This document shows positions 16,177 through 24,932 of a stretch of DNA of 64,000 nucleotides, in pieces. Below the pieces are notes generated by a model that had not been told where the DNA came from, made no database searches, and saw only the letters and a list, made by a program, of their open reading frames with translations. The translations under genes and the position numbers were made by a program. How positions within the stretch are numbered: position 1 is the stretch's first letter; each line of letters begins with the position of its first letter. This stretch comes from JABJAG01 sp038137215 (GTDB taxonomy: Bacteria > Pseudomonadota > Alphaproteobacteria > UBA6615), in assembly GCA_038137215.1 (NCBI GenBank), contig JAYQBG010000009.1:1-64000 (forward strand). Direction: 5' to 3'.

Positions 16177-17520
16177 ATGACCTCTGTGATGGCCAGAACC
16201 GGACGAAAATTTGCGCTGGCGGCCGCGGCCGCACTCGCGCTTACGGGCTGTGACACCTTTGATTTTCTCGGCGCGTCGGATGATCCGCCGCTGCCCGGTG
16301 AACGAATTGCGGTGCTGGCCGAAGAAAACCAGATTCTGCCCTCCGAGCGGGTGGCCGATCTGTCCGTCCTGCTGCCCCGTCCGCTGATCAACGAGGAATG
16401 GCCTCAGCAGGGTGGATATGCCAATCACGCGATGCACCATCTGGCGATCGGCGATGTGCCGAGCGAGCTCTGGTCGGCCAGCATCGGGGACGGCTCTGAT
16501 GACGATGCACCGATCCTCTCGGGACCGGTCGTCGCCGAGGGTCTGGTGTTTTCTATGGATTCCGATGCGGAAGTGACTGCGCGTCGCGCCGACAATGGAA
16601 ATCTTGTCTGGCGAACGGACATTGAGCCGCCCGAAGAAGACGATGGAAACTGGGGCGGCGGTGTATCCTATGATCTCGGCCGCATCTATGCCGGGACAGG
16701 CTTTGCCCAGGTGGTGGCGCTGGATGCGCAGACGGGTGCCGAGCTCTGGCGGACGCCGGTATCCGGGCCCATGCGCTCGGCACCCACGGCCTTTGGCGGC
16801 AAGGTTTACGCCATCACGAAGGATAATCAGCTTTTTGCACTGGATGCCGAGCTGGGCACCGTGGATTGGACCCATACCGGAATCGAGGAAACCGCAGGCC
16901 TGGTCGGCTCCGCGAGTCCGGCTGTGGATGGCGACATCGTTATCGTTCCCTATTCGTCGGGTGAAATTTTCGCCCTGCGGGCCGAGAACGGACGCCAGCT
17001 CTGGAGCGACAACCTCGCCGCGATCCGCCGCGCGGACGCGGTTTCCGCCTTGGCCGATATCCGGGGGCGCCCGGTGGTGGACCGGGGGCGGGTCTATGCA
17101 ATCAGCCATTCCGGGCGGATGGTCGCCATCGACCTTGCGAGCGGACGGCGCCTCTGGGAAGCCGAGCTGGGCGGGGTCAATCAGCCCTGGATCGCGGGAC
17201 GCTTTCTCTACGTCGTGACCACCGAAGGAAATGTGGTGGCTCTTGTTGCAGAGAATGGGCTCGTTCGTTGGGTGATGCCGCTTGGTCGCTATGAGGATCC
17301 CGAGGACCGGGAAGGGCTTCTACGCTGGTCCGGGCCGGTGCTGGCCAGCGATCGCCTGATCGTGACCGGTAGTCAGGGAGTTGCCGTCGCGCTCTCGCCC
17401 TATACCGGGGAGATTATCGGCGAGATTGATATGCCCGATGATGTCTCCCTGCCGCCGATCCTGGCCAACGGAACGCTCTATTTTCAGACCGACGATGCAC
17501 GCGTGATCGCGTACCGCTAG
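16177..17520 (+). CDS. bamB: Outer-membrane protein assembly factor BamB
   Basis: A 447-residue lipoprotein: a signal sequence ends in the lipobox LTGC (Cys near residue 25), followed by an eight-bladed PQQ-like beta-propeller with repeated W/AxxxGxxLW units (DNGNLVWRTDI, QTGAELWRTPV, ENGRQLWSDNL, ASGRRLWEAEL, ENGLVRWVMPL). BamB docks beta-barrel substrates on the BamA machine. It lies between the yfgM-like gene and der, the classical arrangement. ATG at 16189 is an alternative start. Confidence 0.93.
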   Translation: MTSVMARTGRKFALAAAAALALTGCDTFDFLGASDDPPLPGERIAVLAEENQILPSERVADLSVLLPRPLINEEWPQQGGYANHAMHHLAIGDVPSELWSASIGDGSDDDAPILSGPVVAEGLVFSMDSDAEVTARRADNGNLVWRTDIEPPEEDDGNWGGGVSYDLGRIYAGTGFAQVVALDAQTGAELWRTPVSGPMRSAPTAFGGKVYAITKDNQLFALDAELGTVDWTHTGIEETAGLVGSASPAVDGDIVIVPYSSGEIFALRAENGRQLWSDNLAAIRRADAVSALADIRGRPVVDRGRVYAISHSGRMVAIDLASGRRLWEAELGGVNQPWIAGRFLYVVTTEGNVVALVAENGLVRWVMPLGRYEDPEDREGLLRWSGPVLASDRLIVTGSQGVAVALSPYTGEIIGEIDMPDDVSLPPILANGTLYFQTDDARVIAYR

Positions 17521-17542
17521 GGCCTGAAAGGGCACATATCTG

Positions 17543-18898
17543 ATGCTTGCCAATGTCGTCATTGTGGGACGCCCGAATGTCGGGAAGTCCACGCTGTTCA
17601 ACCGTCTGGTCGGCCGGCGCGAAGCGCTGGTAGATGACAGCCCCGGCGTGACCCGCGACCGGCGTGAAGGTGTCGGCTCGATTGCGGATCTGAGCTTTCG
17701 CCTGGTTGATACCGCCGGTCTGGAAGACGCATTCGATGACAGCCTGCCCGCGCGGATGCGGCGGCAGACCGAACAGGCCATTGAAACCGCCGATCTGGTG
17801 ATGCTGGTCGTGGATGCCCGCGCCGGGATCACGCCGCTTGACGAGCATTTTGCCGATTGGTTGCGCACACGCGGGGTCGAAGTCCTGCTGGTGGTCAACA
17901 AGTGCGAAGGCCGGGCCGGACAGAGCGGCTATCTCGAAGCCTATTCTCTGGGGCTGGGAGAACCAGTCGCGATCTCGGCCGAGCATGGAGAGGGTATAAA
18001 TCTGCTGTTCGACGCCATCGCGGCAGTGTCTCCCGAACCCGACGCGGAGGCTGATCCCGATACCTTCGTCGAAGAGACGGACTCGGCTCTGCAACTCGCC
18101 ATTGTGGGGCGCCCGAATGTCGGGAAATCCACGCTCATTAACGCGCTGGTTGGCGATGACCGTATGCTGACCGGCCCGGAAGCCGGTATCACGCGGGATG
18201 CGATCTACATCGAGTGGGACTATGAGGGACAGCGGATCGCTCTGGTGGACACGGCCGGTATGCGCCGCCGGGCCCGGATCGAGGAAAAGCTGGAGAAACT
18301 CTCGGTCGGGAACTCTCTGAACGCGATCCAGTATGCCCATGTCGTGGCGCTGGTTCTGGACTCCGAGCAGATGCTCGAAAAGCAGGATCTGGCCATTGCC
18401 CGCCATGTCATTGAAGAGGGCCGCGCGTTCGTGATTGTGGTCAACAAGTGGGACCTGATCGATGACGGCGCGGCGGCGTTGCGTGTGTTGCGCGACCGGA
18501 TGGAGATTTCCCTGCCCCAGGGCACAGGGACGCCCATCATCACCCTGTCCGCCGCCACCGGGCGCGGGCTGGAACGACTGATGCCGGCGGTGATGTCAGC
18601 TTACGAACACTGGAATCGCCGCGTGCCCACCTCTGCACTCAATGACTGGCTGGACGGGGTTCTGGAACGCCACCCCCCGCCCTTGGCGGCCAATAAGCGG
18701 GCGATCCGACTGCGCTATGTCACCCAGCCCAAGGCGCGGCCACCGACGGTGGTGCTGTTCGGGAACCGGCCGGAAGACCTGCCCACGAGCTATTTGCGTT
18801 ATCTGGAGAACAGTTTGCGCGTGGAGTTCCAGCGGGCGGGCACGCCGATCCGGATACAGACCCGCAAAAGCGATACCCCGTATCACAGGTCGTCCTAG
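17543..18898 (+). CDS. der: Ribosome biogenesis GTPase Der (EngA)
   Basis: A 451-residue protein with two tandem Era-like GTPase domains and a C-terminal KH-like domain, needed for 50S assembly. Each domain has its own P-loop (GRPNVGKSTLFN and GRPNVGKSTLIN), DTAG motif and NKxD box (VVNKCEGR in the first, a divergent form; VVNKWDL in the second). The stop codon TAG is the first three bases of an intergenic repeat (TAGAGC), so the repeat's insertion may have set the present C terminus. Confidence 0.97.
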   Translation: MLANVVIVGRPNVGKSTLFNRLVGRREALVDDSPGVTRDRREGVGSIADLSFRLVDTAGLEDAFDDSLPARMRRQTEQAIETADLVMLVVDARAGITPLDEHFADWLRTRGVEVLLVVNKCEGRAGQSGYLEAYSLGLGEPVAISAEHGEGINLLFDAIAAVSPEPDAEADPDTFVEETDSALQLAIVGRPNVGKSTLINALVGDDRMLTGPEAGITRDAIYIEWDYEGQRIALVDTAGMRRRARIEEKLEKLSVGNSLNAIQYAHVVALVLDSEQMLEKQDLAIARHVIEEGRAFVIVVNKWDLIDDGAAALRVLRDRMEISLPQGTGTPIITLSAATGRGLERLMPAVMSAYEHWNRRVPTSALNDWLDGVLERHPPPLAANKRAIRLRYVTQPKARPPTVVLFGNRPEDLPTSYLRYLENSLRVEFQRAGTPIRIQTRKSDTPYHRSS

Positions 18899-19111
18899 AG
18901 CGGGATCGTTCCAGATGGGAACGACTCTGCCTGCACCTCGGCGCATCGATCACATCGTCTCGTCACGCCCGCGAAGGCGGGCCTCCATGAACACCTTGCT
19001 CCAACAAGGCAGTCGCCCTTGTTTATTGGTTCCGGTCTTCGCGGGAACGATGAAACAAGCGGTTGGCGGGTCTGCGGCGGAACCGCTTCAACCTCACAAG
19101 ATCATGCTCTA
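18896..19111. repeat. Nested intergenic repeat between der and the SDR gene
   Basis: The 216-bp interval is bounded by inverted copies of TAGAGCNNGATC (18896 on the plus strand; GATCATGCTCTA ending at 19111). Just inside the left end is a hairpin CGTTCC-agatg-GGAACG (18907-18923). Further in lies a second element beginning CGTCACGCCCGCGAAGGCGG with the stem GCCCGC-gaag-GCGGGC (18967-18982), and a partner TCTTCGCGGGAACGATGA near 19034-19051. Both resemble dispersed palindromic elements common in alphaproteobacterial intergenic DNA. No gene is seen in it. Confidence 0.6.
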
Positions 19112-19115
19112 AGCG

Positions 19116-19832
19116 CTAGCCGGCGAGGTCGATCCGCTCGCCGTTTGCTGTCCATTCGGGGCTGGCCAGTTCCACGAATTTCCCGGCAATATCTTGGGGT
19201 GTTTTCAGGGTCTCCGGGTCTTCCCCCGGGAATGCCGCAGCGCGCATTCCGGTGCGTGTCGCACCAGGGTTGAGAATGTTGACGCGGACATTGCTTTTTT
19301 CGAGTTCGGAGGCCCAGACTTTTGCCATCGTCTCGACGGCCGCCTTGGTGATCGCATAGGCGCCCCAGAATGCGCGCGGGTTGGAGGCAGCACCGCTGGT
19401 CACCACAATAGCGCGTCCGGCCTCAGACCGCCGCAAGAGAGGCTCCAGCGTGCGGATCAACCGCCAGTTGGCATGGACGTTGACGTCAAAGACCTCGTGC
19501 CAGACCTTGGCATCGTAATGGGAGAGGGGCGTCATCATGCCAAGTGCGCCCGCATTCCCAACGAACACGTCCAGACGCTCGAACCGCTCGAGGAGTGCCG
19601 GACCCAGCGTGTCGATGGCTTCGAAGTCGGTCAGGTCGCAGGGGACGAGCGTCGCCTCGCCACCGGCAGCCTTGATCTCGTCATCGACCTCTTCCAGCCC
19701 ACCCACGGTGCGCGCGATCAGGATGACATGCGCGCCCTCGGCGGCGAAGCGTGTGGCAACGGCGCGTCCGATACCACGTGAGGCCCCTGTGATCAGGGCC
19801 ACACGGCCCGACATGGTTTGCTTACTGGACAT
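19116..19832 (-). CDS. Short-chain dehydrogenase/reductase (YciK-like)
   Basis: A 238-residue classical SDR. ALITGASRGIGRAVATRFA is the TGxxxGxG NAD(P)-binding motif, VGNAGALG corresponds to NNAG, and the catalytic Tyr-Lys pair is in AYAITKAA after VVTSGAAS (catalytic Ser). The substrate is unknown. It follows purF on the same strand after a 12-bp gap and may be co-transcribed with it. Confidence 0.9.
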   Translation of the reverse strand: MSSKQTMSGRVALITGASRGIGRAVATRFAAEGAHVILIARTVGGLEEVDDEIKAAGGEATLVPCDLTDFEAIDTLGPALLERFERLDVFVGNAGALGMMTPLSHYDAKVWHEVFDVNVHANWRLIRTLEPLLRRSEAGRAIVVTSGAASNPRAFWGAYAITKAAVETMAKVWASELEKSNVRVNILNPGATRTGMRAAAFPGEDPETLKTPQDIAGKFVELASPEWTANGERIDLAG

Positions 19833-19844
19833 CGCGTTCTGACC

Positions 19845-21320
19845 TCAGGCGAGCTCGGCGAGGAGGGACATCTGGGTCGCGTCGTCCGCGTGCTCGATAT
19901 CGGTCAGGGCAATCGGGTAGTCGCCGCTGAAGCAGGCATCGCAATATTGCGGTGCATCGTCGTGGCGTCCGGGTTCGCCCATCGCGCGGTACAGACCGTC
20001 CATGCTGATATAGGAAAGACTGTCGGCCCCGATGAGCTTGCGGATGGCCTCGACATCGTTGTTGGCAGCCAGCAGCTGTGAGGCTTCGGGTGTATCGATC
20101 CCGTAAAAGCAGGGCCCGCGGGTCGGGGGGCTGGAGATGCGCACATGCACTTCGCTGGCACCCGCAGTCCTGACCATCTCGACAATTTTCTTCGATGTGG
20201 TGCCCCGGACAATGCTGTCATCGACCAGGATCACGCGTTTTCCGTTCAGCTGGCCGCGGTTGGCATTGTGTTTCAGGCGCACGCCTAAATGGCGGATTTC
20301 GTCGGTCGGCTCGATGAAGGTGCGGCCCACATAGTGATTGCGGATCAGTCCCAGTTCAAAGGGGATGCCGGCTTCTGCGGCATATCCGATGGCAGCGGGG
20401 ACGCCGCTGTCGGGAACGGGGATTACGAGGTCCGCTTCGATATGACTTTCGCGGGCCAGTTCCGCACCAATGCCCTTTCGGGCTTCATAGACATTCTTGC
20501 CGTCGACGTCGGAGTCCGGCCGGGCGAAGTAGATATATTCGAAGATGCAAAGCCGTTTGCGGACCGGCGGGGAGGGCTTGTAGGAGTGCAGGCCGTCTTC
20601 GTCGATGACGATCAGCTCGCCGGGTTCGATATCGCGGATATAGGTGGCGCCGATGATATCGAGCGCACAGGTCTCGGAGGCCAATATCCAGGCGTCTCCG
20701 ATCTGGCCGAGCACCAGCGGGCGAACACCCAGCGGATCGCGGGCACCGATCAGCTTCCGGCGTGAGAGGGCAACCAGCGAATAGGCACCGTCAATGGCCC
20801 GCAGTGCCTCGATAAACCGGTCGAGGAGGCGGGTTTCGCGGCTTGTCGCGATCAGGTGCTGTATGACTTCGGTGTCCATGGTGGACTGGAACAGCGAACC
20901 CATCTGAACCAGTTCACGACGCAGCTGGCGCGCATTGGTCAGATTGCCGTTATGGGCGAGCGCCAGGCCGCCGAAGCTGTAATCGGCATAAAGCGGCTGC
21001 ACATTGCGCAGCACGGTTTCGCCGGCGGTGGAGTAGCGGTTGTGTCCGATCGCGGAATCGCCCGGCATGGTCTGTATGACTTCGGCATTGCCGAAGATGT
21101 CGCCCACGAGGCCCATGGCGCGGTGCGGATGAAAGCGCTTGCCGTCGTAAGACACGATCCCGGCGGCTTCCTGGCCGCGATGCTGGAGTGCATGGAGGCC
21201 GAGCGCGGTCAGCGCGGCGGCATCCTCACTGCCATAGACGCCGAACACGCCACATTCCTCGTGGAACTTGTCGTCGTCCTGAACCGGTTGGAACGGATGA
21301 GTTGTTGAATAGTCGGTCAC
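19845..21320 (-). CDS. purF: Amidophosphoribosyltransferase PurF
   Basis: A 491-residue enzyme making phosphoribosylamine, the first committed step of purine synthesis. The mature glutaminase nucleophile is Cys23 in EECGVFG after a short propeptide. The PRPP loop is VILVDDSIVRGTTSKKIV. Cys residues in RLCIFEYIYFARPDS, GPCFYGIDTPEAS and YCDACFSGDYP match the four ligands of the [4Fe-4S] cluster of Bacillus-type enzymes. It starts at GTG, overlapping the cvpA stop by four bases. Confidence 0.97.
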   Translation of the reverse strand: MTDYSTTHPFQPVQDDDKFHEECGVFGVYGSEDAAALTALGLHALQHRGQEAAGIVSYDGKRFHPHRAMGLVGDIFGNAEVIQTMPGDSAIGHNRYSTAGETVLRNVQPLYADYSFGGLALAHNGNLTNARQLRRELVQMGSLFQSTMDTEVIQHLIATSRETRLLDRFIEALRAIDGAYSLVALSRRKLIGARDPLGVRPLVLGQIGDAWILASETCALDIIGATYIRDIEPGELIVIDEDGLHSYKPSPPVRKRLCIFEYIYFARPDSDVDGKNVYEARKGIGAELARESHIEADLVIPVPDSGVPAAIGYAAEAGIPFELGLIRNHYVGRTFIEPTDEIRHLGVRLKHNANRGQLNGKRVILVDDSIVRGTTSKKIVEMVRTAGASEVHVRISSPPTRGPCFYGIDTPEASQLLAANNDVEAIRKLIGADSLSYISMDGLYRAMGEPGRHDDAPQYCDACFSGDYPIALTDIEHADDATQMSLLAELA

Positions 21321-21982
21321 TGGCTTTTCCGGATCAGATCTTCAAGGCCTTCACGCTCGCCTTCCTTATACCCTTCCTGCGCAGGGGGCGCAGATGTTTC
21401 GGGCGGGCGTGTCAGCCGGTCAAGGGCCTTTCGGGCCGCATCAACGTCATTGGCGCGCTGCTGGGCGCGTTGAAGCGCAGAACCTGCTTCACCCACGATA
21501 TCGGGAGGCAGGAGATCGCGCACGAGAAGCGCGCCGCGCTCGACGGCAGGGCGGGTGCGCGCGGTTTCGATCCAGTCCGGGGTATCGTCTTCCAGCGTGT
21601 TGCTCATGAACAGATAGCCGACGCAGATCACGAGCAGGGCCGACACAAGCCCGGCCAGCAGGCCCAGAGACCGGTCGAGGGCATTCAGCCGCCCCGAGCG
21701 GACCCACCCGCTCAGCATGTGGCTGATCAGGTGAAATACGATCAGCGCGATGATGAACAGCGCCGCGCCCGCGACCAGGTCGGCCACCCACTCGGGCTGA
21801 ATGTATTGCGCTGCAAGCGGGGTCGCCTGTTCGAACCCGTAGATGGTGACCAGACCTGCACCAACCCATGACGCCACGAACAAACCGCCACGCACGAAGC
21901 CCGTAACCAGCCCGAACAATGCACCCAGAAACACGACCGCAAGGACGCCGATATCGAAACCGCTGAAACCTGCTATTTCCAT
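21317..21982 (-). CDS. cvpA: CvpA family membrane protein
   Basis: A 221-residue protein with four predicted membrane helices in the first 130 residues (FDIGVLAVVFLGALFGLVTG, then RGGLFVASWVGAGLVTIYG and two more) and a charged cytoplasmic tail. CvpA is needed for colicin V export and envelope integrity in enterics; the exact function is unsettled. Its position directly before purF is the usual one. Confidence 0.93.
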   Translation of the reverse strand: MEIAGFSGFDIGVLAVVFLGALFGLVTGFVRGGLFVASWVGAGLVTIYGFEQATPLAAQYIQPEWVADLVAGAALFIIALIVFHLISHMLSGWVRSGRLNALDRSLGLLAGLVSALLVICVGYLFMSNTLEDDTPDWIETARTRPAVERGALLVRDLLPPDIVGEAGSALQRAQQRANDVDAARKALDRLTRPPETSAPPAQEGYKEGEREGLEDLIRKSQ

Positions 21983-21984
21983 GA

Positions 21985-23379
21985 CTAGACCGTTGCAACT
22001 GCCCGGGGGCGGGCGGACATGTCGAAATGCCCGAACAGATCGCGGAGCTCCGAGATTTCCGAAATCTGCAGGCCATCCGGGCGCTTCTTGCCGCGTTTGC
22101 TGTGCGCGGGGATCAGGGCACGTTCAAAGCCCAGGTTCTTGGCCTCGCGCAGGCGGGCGTCGGGCTGGCCGACCCCGCGCACCTCGCCGCCCAGGCCGAC
22201 CTCGCCGAATACGACTGTCCGCGCGGGCAGGGGCTGTTCCAGATGGGCCGATATCAGTGCGGCGGCCACGGCCATATCGGCACCGGGTTCGCTGATCCGC
22301 AGACCGCCGGCGACATTGAGATAGACGTCGTGGGAGCCGAGATTGAGCCCGCAACGCGTCTGTAGGACGGCGATGATCATGGCCAGTCGGCCGGAATCCC
22401 AGCCCACCACCGCACGCCGGGCCGTCCCCAGATCGGTCGGTGCCACAAGCGCCTGAATTTCAACCAGAACCGGGCGTGTCCCTTCGATGCCGGCAAAGAC
22501 CGCCGAGCCACTTGTGGTGTCGCTGTGGCCGGCCAGAAAGAGTTCCGATGGGTTGGCGACCTCAGCCAGCCCGGTGTCGGTCATCTCGAACACACCGATC
22601 TCATCGGTCGCGCCGAAGCGGTTTTTCACCGCGCGCAGCAGGCGGAACTGGTTGGCGCGTTCGCCTTCGAAATAGAGCACCGCATCGACCATATGCTCGA
22701 GCACACGCGGACCCGCGATGGTACCTTCCTTGGTGACATGGCCAACCAGAATCATGGTCTGTCCGCGCCGCTTGGCGACCCGGATCAGTTCCTGGGCGCA
22801 GGTGCGCACCTGCGCGACCGTGCCCGGTGCCGAATCCAGCGTATCCACATACATGGTCTGGATCGAATCGATGATTGCGACTTCTGCGGTCTCCGTGGAA
22901 TCCAGGGCGGCGAGAATATCCCGGATGTTCGTCGCGGCGGCGAGTGAGACCGGCGCATCGGCCAGGCCCAGGCGGCTCGCGCGGAGTCGAATCTGGTCGA
23001 TGGCCTCCTCGCCGGAGATATAGGCGACCGCGGTACCGGACTTGGCGAGCAGGGCAGCGGCCTGCAGCAACAGGGTCGATTTGCCGATGCCGGGGTCACC
23101 GCTCACCAGAAGCGCCGAGCCGGGTACGAACCCGCCACCGCAGACGCGGTCGAGTTCCTTCAGGCCGGTCAGGCGGCGTTCGCGGTTTTCGGGTGCGCCG
23201 TCCAGTGAGGTGAAGGCGACAGGCTTGCCGCCTGCGCGCGAGACCCCCTTGGGCACCGTGGCTTCCGAGGATTCCTCGACGATGGAATTCCACTCGTTGC
23301 AGGAATCGCATTTGCCGGTCCATTTGCCGTGCACGGCTCCGCAGGACTGGCAGACAAATCGATTGGCCGCACGCGCCAT
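21985..23379 (-). CDS. radA: DNA repair protein RadA (Sms)
   Basis: A 464-residue RecA-like ATPase promoting branch migration in recombination. The N-terminal zinc finger is FVCQSCGAVHGKWTGKCDSC, the Walker A motif is SGDPGIGKSTLL, the RadA-specific KNRFG motif occurs as VKNRFGATDEIG, and the Lon-like C-terminal domain includes DVYLNVAGGLRISEPGAD. ATG at 23379 is one base beyond the mlaF stop, so the genes are tightly linked. Confidence 0.97.
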   Translation of the reverse strand: MARAANRFVCQSCGAVHGKWTGKCDSCNEWNSIVEESSEATVPKGVSRAGGKPVAFTSLDGAPENRERRLTGLKELDRVCGGGFVPGSALLVSGDPGIGKSTLLLQAAALLAKSGTAVAYISGEEAIDQIRLRASRLGLADAPVSLAAATNIRDILAALDSTETAEVAIIDSIQTMYVDTLDSAPGTVAQVRTCAQELIRVAKRRGQTMILVGHVTKEGTIAGPRVLEHMVDAVLYFEGERANQFRLLRAVKNRFGATDEIGVFEMTDTGLAEVANPSELFLAGHSDTTSGSAVFAGIEGTRPVLVEIQALVAPTDLGTARRAVVGWDSGRLAMIIAVLQTRCGLNLGSHDVYLNVAGGLRISEPGADMAVAAALISAHLEQPLPARTVVFGEVGLGGEVRGVGQPDARLREAKNLGFERALIPAHSKRGKKRPDGLQISEISELRDLFGHFDMSARPRAVATV

Positions 23380-23380
23380 A

Positions 23381-24163
23381 TCAGCTCGCAACCCGAAGCT
23401 GGATCGGCCCGTCCGGGCGACCGTGAATGAACTGATCGAGCATCTCGTTCCCCGAGTGGTCGATATCGGCAACCGGCCCGTGCCAGATGATCCGACCCTC
23501 GTAGATCATGGCCACATTGTCGGCGATTCGCCGTGCGCTCGCCATGTCATGTGTAATCGTGAGCGCCGTTGCCCCCAGTTCGCGGACCGACCGCACGATC
23601 AGGTCATCGATCACGCTTCCCATGATCGGGTCGAGGCCGGTGGTCGGTTCGTCGAAGAACAGAATCTCGGGTCTTGTGGCAATGGCACGGGCCAGGCCGG
23701 CGCGTTTCTGCATGCCGCCCGACAGTTCGGCGGGGGAACGATCCGCGATATCGGTGTCGAGACCCACCTGGATCATGGCCTCCAGTGAAAGTTTCCGGGC
23801 CTCGCGGCGGTTCATGCCCTGGCTTTCCATCAGCCCGAAGGCCACGTTTTCCCAGACGGTCAGGCTGTCGAACAGGGCTGCGCCCTGGAACAGCATCCCG
23901 AATTTGCGAGTAACGCGTTCGCGCTCATGCGATGCCATGTGCACCTCTTCCTCACCATCGATCCGGATGGAACCGGAATCCGGTTCCATCAAACCGATCA
24001 GGTTCTTGATCAGGACCGACTTGCCGGTACCCGATCCCCCGATCACCGCGAGAGATTCGCCGGCTGCCACCGTCAGATTGACGCCGCGCAGCACATGTTT
24101 GGGCCCGAAGGATTTGTGCAGGTCCCGGACCTCGATTTTTGCCGTGTCGGTATCCGTCGTCAT
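23381..24163 (-). CDS. mlaF: ABC transporter ATP-binding protein, MlaF-like
   Basis: A 260-residue ATPase with Walker A GGSGTGKSVLIKNL, Q-loop GMLFQGAALFDSLTVWENV, signature ELSGGMQKRAGLARA and Walker B ILFFDEPTTGLDP. The GAALFDSLTVWENV and LSGGMQKR text is typical of MlaF, which powers phospholipid traffic between the membranes. It overlaps mlaE by four bases. No mlaD gene is adjacent. Confidence 0.9.
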   Translation of the reverse strand: MTTDTDTAKIEVRDLHKSFGPKHVLRGVNLTVAAGESLAVIGGSGTGKSVLIKNLIGLMEPDSGSIRIDGEEEVHMASHERERVTRKFGMLFQGAALFDSLTVWENVAFGLMESQGMNRREARKLSLEAMIQVGLDTDIADRSPAELSGGMQKRAGLARAIATRPEILFFDEPTTGLDPIMGSVIDDLIVRSVRELGATALTITHDMASARRIADNVAMIYEGRIIWHGPVADIDHSGNEMLDQFIHGRPDGPIQLRVAS

Positions 24164-24930
24164 GCGGCGAAGAAGAGCGCGGTGATGATGAAGTTGAACA
24201 ACAGCAGCAGGATCGAGGCCGAAACCACGGCATTTGTGGTTGCCTGACCCACGCCCTGGGCGCCGCCCTTGGAATTGTAGCCGTGATAGGTCCCCATCAA
24301 CGCGACGATGAAGCCAAAGACGGCGGCCTTGACCTGGCCCGAGACGAAGCCCTGGGTGTCGAGGCTGTCCCAGGTGCTCTTGAGATAGGTCGTCGGATTG
24401 AACCCGAAATCGAGGACCGACACGATAAACCCACCGAGCACGCCGATCACATCGGCGACAAGCACGAGCAATGGCAGCATGGCCACAGCCGCGATCAGGC
24501 GCGGCGCGACGAGATACTTGAAGGGGTTGGTCGAAAGTGTGGTCAGGGCGTCGATTTGCTCGGTGACCCGCATGGTGCCGATCTCAGCAGCCATCGCCGC
24601 GCCGATCCGTCCCGCCACCATGAGGCCCGCCAGCACCGGGCCCAGCTCGCGGGTGATGCCCCAGACGACCACATTGGCGATGGCTGCTTCCCCGGCAAAG
24701 GCAAAGCCGCTGAAACTCTGGAGCGCCAGCACCATGCCGGTGAAAATGGCCGTCAGGCCCACAACCGGAAGCGAGTAGTAACCGATCTCGACCATCTGGC
24801 GGAGAATCAGCCGCGGATACCAGGGCGGGCGCACGCTGTGATACAGCCCGTTGCCGGCAAATACCGAGATGCGGCCGATCACGGCAAAGGTGGCAATCGT
24901 GCCCCGTCCGATGGCGCGTAGAAACCGCAT
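24160..24930 (-). CDS. mlaE: ABC transporter permease, MlaE-like
   Basis: A 256-residue integral membrane protein of the MlaE/TRIC-associated permease family, with about five or six helices. ITRELGPVLAGLMVAGRIGAA-type text (split here as TRELGPVLAGLMVAGRIG and AAMAAEIGTMRVTEQIDAL) is the family signature. It forms the membrane core of the phospholipid transporter with MlaF. It follows alr by 2 bp on the same strand. Confidence 0.92.
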   Translation of the reverse strand: MRFLRAIGRGTIATFAVIGRISVFAGNGLYHSVRPPWYPRLILRQMVEIGYYSLPVVGLTAIFTGMVLALQSFSGFAFAGEAAIANVVVWGITRELGPVLAGLMVAGRIGAAMAAEIGTMRVTEQIDALTTLSTNPFKYLVAPRLIAAVAMLPLLVLVADVIGVLGGFIVSVLDFGFNPTTYLKSTWDSLDTQGFVSGQVKAAVFGFIVALMGTYHGYNSKGGAQGVGQATTNAVVSASILLLLFNFIITALFFAA

Positions 24931-24932
24931 TG

